NCBI GenBank assembly: GCA_016715815.1
Contig: JADJXN010000012.1
Span: 1-24,743, forward strand
DNA from: Oligoflexia bacterium
GTDB taxonomy: Bacteria > Bdellovibrionota > Bdellovibrionia > JABDDW01
Direction of reading: 5' to 3'
DNA length: 24,743 bases
Part shown: piece by piece, positions 21,740-24,743 of the stretch
Numbering within the stretch: position 1 is the stretch's first letter
Layout: every line of letters starts with the position of its first letter
Notes under the pieces: model-generated
The model's input: only the letters and a program-made list of their open reading frames with translations
The model's database searches: none
Told to the model about the DNA's origin: nothing
Program-made: the position numbers and the translations under genes

Positions 21740-22573
21740 ATGGGACTGCGGATTAATACAAACGTAGCATCTATTGCTGCGCAAAGAAATCTAGGAAAAT
21801 CTCAACAAAATCAGGAACATGCATTACAGGCTATCGCTAGCGGAAACCGCATAGTTAAACCAGGCGATGATGCTGCGGGTTTGGCCATGTCTGAAAACAT
21901 TAGAGGTCAAATAGCAAGCATTAAACAGGCTAGATCAAACTCTAATAATGCTATCTCACTTATTCAGGTAGCAGAGGGTGGTTTAAACGAGCAAAACAAT
22001 ATCCTTATTAGGTTAAGGGAGCTTTCCATCCAAGCTGCTTCAGATAACGTGAGTGATGTAGAAAGAAACTTTTTAAATAACGAATACCAACAACTCACCC
22101 AAGAATTTGACCGAATTGCTAAGACAACACGTTTTGGTAACAAGGTTCTCTTAAGCGGTAATGGTGGGGATTACACCTTCCATGTTGGTGCATTTGCTGG
22201 CCCTGAAAACCAAATTAAATATAATTTAAATGCTGATTCAACAGCAAGTCGCCTTGGAATTTCAGGTCTTAATATCAGAGACAAAGGCGATGCCGCTGAT
22301 AACCTTGAACGATTAGATAAAGCTCTTGTTGGCCTATCTGCTTTGAGAGCTGATTTTGGAGCAATTCAATCAAGATTACATGCTTCGACTTCTAACTTAG
22401 ATACACAATTTGAAAATTTAACTGCATCAAAATCAAGGCTCTCCGACGCCGATATTGCCTACGAATCTGCTCAGCTTTTACAGAGCAGAGTACTGCAAGA
22501 TGCTGGAATAGCTGTGCTAGCACAAGCTAATGAACTTCCTGGTAGAGCAGCAAGATTAATTTCCATCATCTGA
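21740..22573 (+). CDS. fliC: Flagellin (first copy)
   Basis: The start at ATG 21740 (MGLRINTNVAS) follows AGGGGGA by seven bases and gives 277 residues, a compact flagellin with only D0/D1 regions and a short middle. N-terminal NTNVASIAAQRNL ... GDDAAGLAMSENI ... ISLIQVAEGGLNEQNNILIRLREL and C-terminal LRADFGAIQSRL ... SRLSDADIAYESAQL are canonical. Flagellin polymerises outside the cell after export by the flagellar type III system; no signal peptide is expected. The final residues (AQANELPGRAARLISII) diverge from the usual QANQxPQxxLxLL end, so D0 packing may differ. A sigma-28 promoter and leader hairpin precede it and two strong hairpins follow. Residues share most of their pattern with the second copy. 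Confidence 0.95.
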   Translation: MGLRINTNVASIAAQRNLGKSQQNQEHALQAIASGNRIVKPGDDAAGLAMSENIRGQIASIKQARSNSNNAISLIQVAEGGLNEQNNILIRLRELSIQAASDNVSDVERNFLNNEYQQLTQEFDRIAKTTRFGNKVLLSGNGGDYTFHVGAFAGPENQIKYNLNADSTASRLGISGLNIRDKGDAADNLERLDKALVGLSALRADFGAIQSRLHASTSNLDTQFENLTASKSRLSDADIAYESAQLLQSRVLQDAGIAVLAQANELPGRAARLISII

Positions 22574-22593
22574 TTTAACTTTGAACTCCGCAG

Positions 22594-22629
22594 GAGTGGA
22601 CCATCCTATGCTGCCGCATAGGTCCACTC
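22594..22629 (+). terminator. First hairpin after flagellin 1
   Basis: GAGTGGA (22594-22600) pairs with TCCACTC (22623-22629) and CCTATGC with GCATAGG inside, around a TGCC loop with a four-base bulge. No T-tract follows, so this may protect the mRNA 3' end or assist the next hairpin rather than terminate by itself. Confidence 0.6.
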
Positions 22630-22640
22630 TCGTAAGCCCG

Positions 22641-22684
22641 GGCCGGGGAGCGTTTTGCCCAGCGCTCACCCGGCCATTTTTTTT
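22641..22684 (+). terminator. Strong intrinsic terminator of flagellin 1
   Basis: GGCCGGG (22641-22647) pairs with CCCGGCC (22669-22675) and GAGCG with CGCTC inside, followed by a run of eight T (22677-22684). It is a GC-rich stem in AT-rich surroundings. Confidence 0.92.
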
Positions 22685-22815
22685 CCTCACTTCTTAAAAA
22701 TCTGCACAAGTTTTTTACAGGACTGATTACCTGCAAAATAAATTTTTAAATACAAAAGTCTAGGTATCTCCGTCACAAGACGCGCCGCGCACAAGCCTAT
22801 AGTCCTAACGCACTG

Positions 22816-22842
22816 TAAAGCAAACTAGACCTTCGCCGAGAA
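22816..22842 (+). promoter_or_regulatory. Sigma-28 (FliA) promoter of second flagellin gene
   Basis: TAAAGCAA (22816-22823), an 11-base spacer and GCCGAGAA (22835-22842) match the sigma-28 consensus with identical spacing to the first flagellin promoter. Transcription should start near 22849, giving a leader of roughly 155 bases, far longer than the first gene's 34. Confidence 0.88.
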
Positions 22843-22849
22843 GAGTTGT

Positions 22850-22905
22850 GAAGGTCGACGTGAAACCTCAGATCCTGTCCCGGTGAGAAGTCTCCATCTA
22901 CCTTC
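22850..22905 (+). promoter_or_regulatory. Leader stem-loop I of second flagellin mRNA
   Basis: GAAGGT (22850-22855) pairs with ACCTTC (22900-22905); inside it CTCA (22867-22870) pairs with TGAG (22884-22887), presenting the 13-base loop GATCCTGTCCCGG. That loop is complementary to the leader loop of the first flagellin mRNA. The element starts at the predicted transcription start and ends in an A10 run. Confidence 0.5.
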
Positions 22906-22930
22906 AAAAAAAAAATTGATCACGTGGTGT

Positions 22931-22988
22931 GAGTAAGCAGCTAAAGCACAGCCGTGGTCTTGGATATGGGCTTTAGCTGCGACTCTTT
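22931..22988 (+). promoter_or_regulatory. Leader stem-loop II, terminator-like attenuator
   Basis: GCAGCTAAAGC (22937-22947) and GCTTTAGCTGC (22970-22980) are perfectly complementary over 11 bp, extended by GAGT/ACTC across a small internal loop. TTTT follows at once, then the GGAGG ribosome site at 22997. It could terminate transcription early or fold beside the ribosome site. Confidence 0.6.
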
Positions 22989-23007
22989 TAACGTATGGAG
23001 GCTTTTT

Positions 23008-23832
23008 ATGGGCTTAAGAGTAAATACAAACATCGCGTCTATCAATGCGCATAGACACTTAGGAAAGCAGCAAATGCGAAACGAGCATGCACTTTCCGCA
23101 TTAGCATCAGGTAGCAGAATTGTAAGATCTGCTGACGATGCAGCCGGACTTGCACAGTCCGAATATATGAAAGGGCAATTAGCAGGTCAAAAAATGGCAC
23201 GCTACAATGCCTTTAACGCAATGTCACTGGTTCAAGTCAGTGAAGGTGGTTTAAACGAGCTATCTAACATCTTAATTCGTGTTAGAGAGTTGGGTGTTCA
23301 AGCCGCTTCTGACAACGTCAGTGATGTTGAGCGTGGTTTCTTAAATGTGGAAGTAGATCAGTTATTAAAAGAAGCTGATCGTATTGCCAACACCACACAA
23401 TTTGGTACCAAAAAACTTCTTGATGGTTCAGGTAAAGAGCTTGAATTCCATGTCGGTGCCTACGCAGGGCAGGAAAACATCATCAAGTACAATTTAAATG
23501 CTGACGCCCGCGCATCTACAATCGGAATTGATGGCATAACCGTCCTTAATAAAGACAGTGCTCGTGATGGTTTAGCTAAGCTTGATAGTGCCCTTGTTAA
23601 AATTAATAAAATGAGAGCAGATTTTGGTGCTGTACAATCAAGATTGCAAGTAACAACCAGCAATTTAGATATTCAAAACGAAAACTTAGCAGCAGCAAAA
23701 TCAAGGTTATCAGATGCAGACGTTGCTTATGAAACTGCAGAGCTTGCTTCAAGCAACATTTTACAACAAGCAGCGGTTGGAGTTTTAGCACAAGCTAACC
23801 AATCTCAAAACGCTGTATTAAAACTTATCTAA
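23008..23832 (+). CDS. fliC: Flagellin (second copy)
   Basis: ATG 23008 (MGLRVNTNIAS), with GGAGG six bases upstream, gives 274 residues. An in-frame GTG at 22954 would add an implausible 18-residue leader and is rejected. Motifs are NTNIASINAHRHLGKQQ, ADDAAGLAQSEYM, SLVQVSEGGLNELSNILIRVREL, AASDNVSDVERGF and, at the C-terminus, SRLSDADVAYETAELASSNILQQAAVGVLAQANQ ending in a canonical QNAVLKLI. Like the first copy it lacks a large surface-exposed domain. Both are probably filament subunits used at different times or positions; the different leaders suggest different regulation. A strong terminator follows at 23938. Confidence 0.95.
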   Translation: MGLRVNTNIASINAHRHLGKQQMRNEHALSALASGSRIVRSADDAAGLAQSEYMKGQLAGQKMARYNAFNAMSLVQVSEGGLNELSNILIRVRELGVQAASDNVSDVERGFLNVEVDQLLKEADRIANTTQFGTKKLLDGSGKELEFHVGAYAGQENIIKYNLNADARASTIGIDGITVLNKDSARDGLAKLDSALVKINKMRADFGAVQSRLQVTTSNLDIQNENLAAAKSRLSDADVAYETAELASSNILQQAAVGVLAQANQSQNAVLKLI

Positions 23833-23937
23833 TAAAAAGTTTTAGGCAGTGGAATGTAAGTTGAGCTGAAAGTTGTATGTAAGTTGTTAAAAAAACGAAT
23901 TCATTAAGAGGACGCCCACACTTCCTCTTGAGCCCAA

Positions 23938-23976
23938 AACCCGCAAAGCACCCCACGCTTTGCGGGTTTAATTTTT
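23938..23976 (+). terminator. Intrinsic terminator of second flagellin gene
   Basis: AACCCGCAAAGC (23938-23949) and GCTTTGCGGGTT (23957-23968) form a perfect 12-bp stem with a seven-base loop, followed by TAATTTTT. A second smaller stem AAGAGG/CCTCTT (23906-23929) precedes it without a T-tract. Confidence 0.93.
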
Positions 23977-24088
23977 AAATAGTGCCACTTTTTGTCCCTT
24001 CTACTTGAACAAATTTCACCTGATTTCCAATAGATATACTAGGTTTGCCACTGCTCTGGAACGCTCCTTGCTCACTTTGGTGTCCGTT

Positions 24089-24743
24089 ATGAAAAAGTTA
24101 ATATGCTTATTTTATCCCTTTGTTTTTACTTCTCAGAACACCTTTGCCCATAAATACAGCCAGAAACTTAAGCAAGCTACAGAGATAGGCTTTGAGCGGG
24201 TGGTTTTAGAAAGCAGCTTTAACGAGGATATTAAAGCTAAACCTCTTAAAGGCTTAATTTATGAATTAGCGGATTGGTATAAAGTCAATCTAATTAAAAG
24301 GGAGGCTTTACCAAAAGAGTTAAGACAAAAATTTAAAAAATACCAAGCCCATTTGGCTTTGTTGCAATTCAACGGCAATCAAGTAGTAAAAAATCAAATT
24401 TTAGAAGAGTACCGTTCTTTGGAGGGAATGAATGATTTAAGTCTTGATGAGGTTGAACAAATTCTTTTAGCAAGAATTTTTAAAAAACATATTAATGTAC
24501 TTGAAAGCCAAGACTCAACTGATGCCCAAAAATCTGCGTCAGCTGCTATTGCGCTAAGAATGTTAACAGAGGCTTACATTGCAGCGGCTACTCATAAAGT
24601 AAAAGTTCAAGAATCAAAAGAACAAATTGAAAAAACTCAAGATGTAAGAGCTATTAAAAGAATGGTTTTTGTTGGGTCTTTTGTTTCACTAGCGGGCTTT
24701 GCACAATTTGATAACAGTGGTCTTTTAGCACAGACATCAATTT
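24089..24743 (+). CDS. Exported or membrane protein of unknown function, partial
   Basis: The frame from ATG 24089 is open to the window end, 218 residues so far. It starts with a signal-peptide-like MKKLICLFYPFVFTSQNTFA-HKY. The mature part is mostly helical and highly charged (LIYELADWYKVNLIKREALPKELRQKFKKYQAHLALLQF), with an Ala-rich helix (SASAAIALRMLTEAYIAAATHK). Residues about 192-206 (VFVGSFVSLAGFAQF) could be a transmembrane segment after a basic KR, which would leave the helical part in the periplasm. I do not recognise it. It follows the flagellin terminator by about 110 bases and has no clear Shine-Dalgarno site; the region just upstream (23977-24088) shows only a TATACT that might be a -10. 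Confidence 0.7.
   Translation, partial: MKKLICLFYPFVFTSQNTFAHKYSQKLKQATEIGFERVVLESSFNEDIKAKPLKGLIYELADWYKVNLIKREALPKELRQKFKKYQAHLALLQFNGNQVVKNQILEEYRSLEGMNDLSLDEVEQILLARIFKKHINVLESQDSTDAQKSASAAIALRMLTEAYIAAATHKVKVQESKEQIEKTQDVRAIKRMVFVGSFVSLAGFAQFDNSGLLAQTSI

Larger units (their letters stand above)
22574..23007 (+). other. Intergenic region between flagellin genes, with long structured leader
   Basis: This 434-base gap holds two hairpins ending the first flagellin, an AT-rich stretch (22685-22790) without recognised content, a GC-rich patch GACGCGCCGCGC near 22779, the TAACGC element, the sigma-28 promoter (22816-22842), and a leader of about 155 bases that contains two foldable stem-loops and an A10 run (22906-22915). 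No open reading frame of note is present; an upstream GTG in frame at 22954 has no better support than the ATG at 23008. Confidence 0.8.

Noticed and set aside
22843..23007. A c-di-GMP (GEMM) or other known riboswitch in the fliC2 leader
   Set aside because: Conserved GEMM segments and tetraloop/receptor patterns were not found; only generic stems are visible.
22954..23007. Longer flagellin 2 starting at GTG 22954
   Set aside because: The extra 18 residues do not resemble any flagellin N-terminus, while ATG 23008 has GGAGG at good spacing and the canonical MGLR start.

Overview
The window is AT-rich bacterial chromosome with dense, short-spaced genes. Two compact sheath-type flagellins, sigma-28 flagellin promoters, many small exported proteins and the protein style suggest a Bdellovibrionota-like Gram-negative. 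That assignment is an inference from protein resemblance only; no rRNA or marker gene is present.

Layout. 1-870 (-): 5' part of an adenosine deaminase gene, cut by the window edge. 930-2683 (+): split transketolase, two subunits overlapping by ATGA. 2810-3562 (+): exported protein with two copies of one domain joined by a His-rich linker, followed by a hairpin terminator. 3618-5003 (-): tatA downstream of a poly(A) polymerase-type nucleotidyltransferase (pcnB). 5027-5812 (+): alpha/beta hydrolase. 5944-6582 (+): REP-associated tyrosine transposase (RAYT) between two perfect 27-bp inverted repeats that reach into the 3' ends of both neighbouring genes. 6642-7349 (-): ferredoxin-NADP reductase-like flavoprotein. 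7409-10029 (+): nadA then a DEAD-box helicase with a His-rich tail. 10018-10536 (-): small exported protein.

10600-17189 (+) is the most unusual gene block. Three exported paralogues share a C-terminal domain resembling lytic transglycosylases (SLT/lysozyme-like), and two small exported paralogues carry a GAHS motif. The order is large(A)-large(B)-small(D)-large(C)-small(E). Each B-D and C-E pair overlaps by four bases, so a two-gene module appears duplicated in tandem. The SLT-like signature is best preserved in C, partial in B and mostly lost in A, which instead carries a long charged helix with 40-residue repeats.

17149-19087 (-): mutY and a TolB-like beta-propeller lipoprotein. mutY and the divergent agmatinase-type gene (19082-20014, +) begin inside the same palindromic hexamer ATGCAT. 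20203-21589 (+): small exported protein, small charged protein, and an HNH endonuclease whose conserved N-terminus is out of frame with any start codon. 21740-23832 (+): two flagellin genes, each with a textbook sigma-28 promoter. Their 5' leaders can each fold a hairpin, and the two hairpin loops are complementary over 12 nt (one G-U), suggesting RNA-RNA cross-talk between the two flagellin mRNAs. The second leader also has a terminator-like stem just before the ribosome binding site. 24089-end (+): 5' part of an unrecognised exported or membrane protein.

The two best candidates for something undescribed are the duplicated SLT-like/GAHS module and the loop-complementary flagellin leaders.
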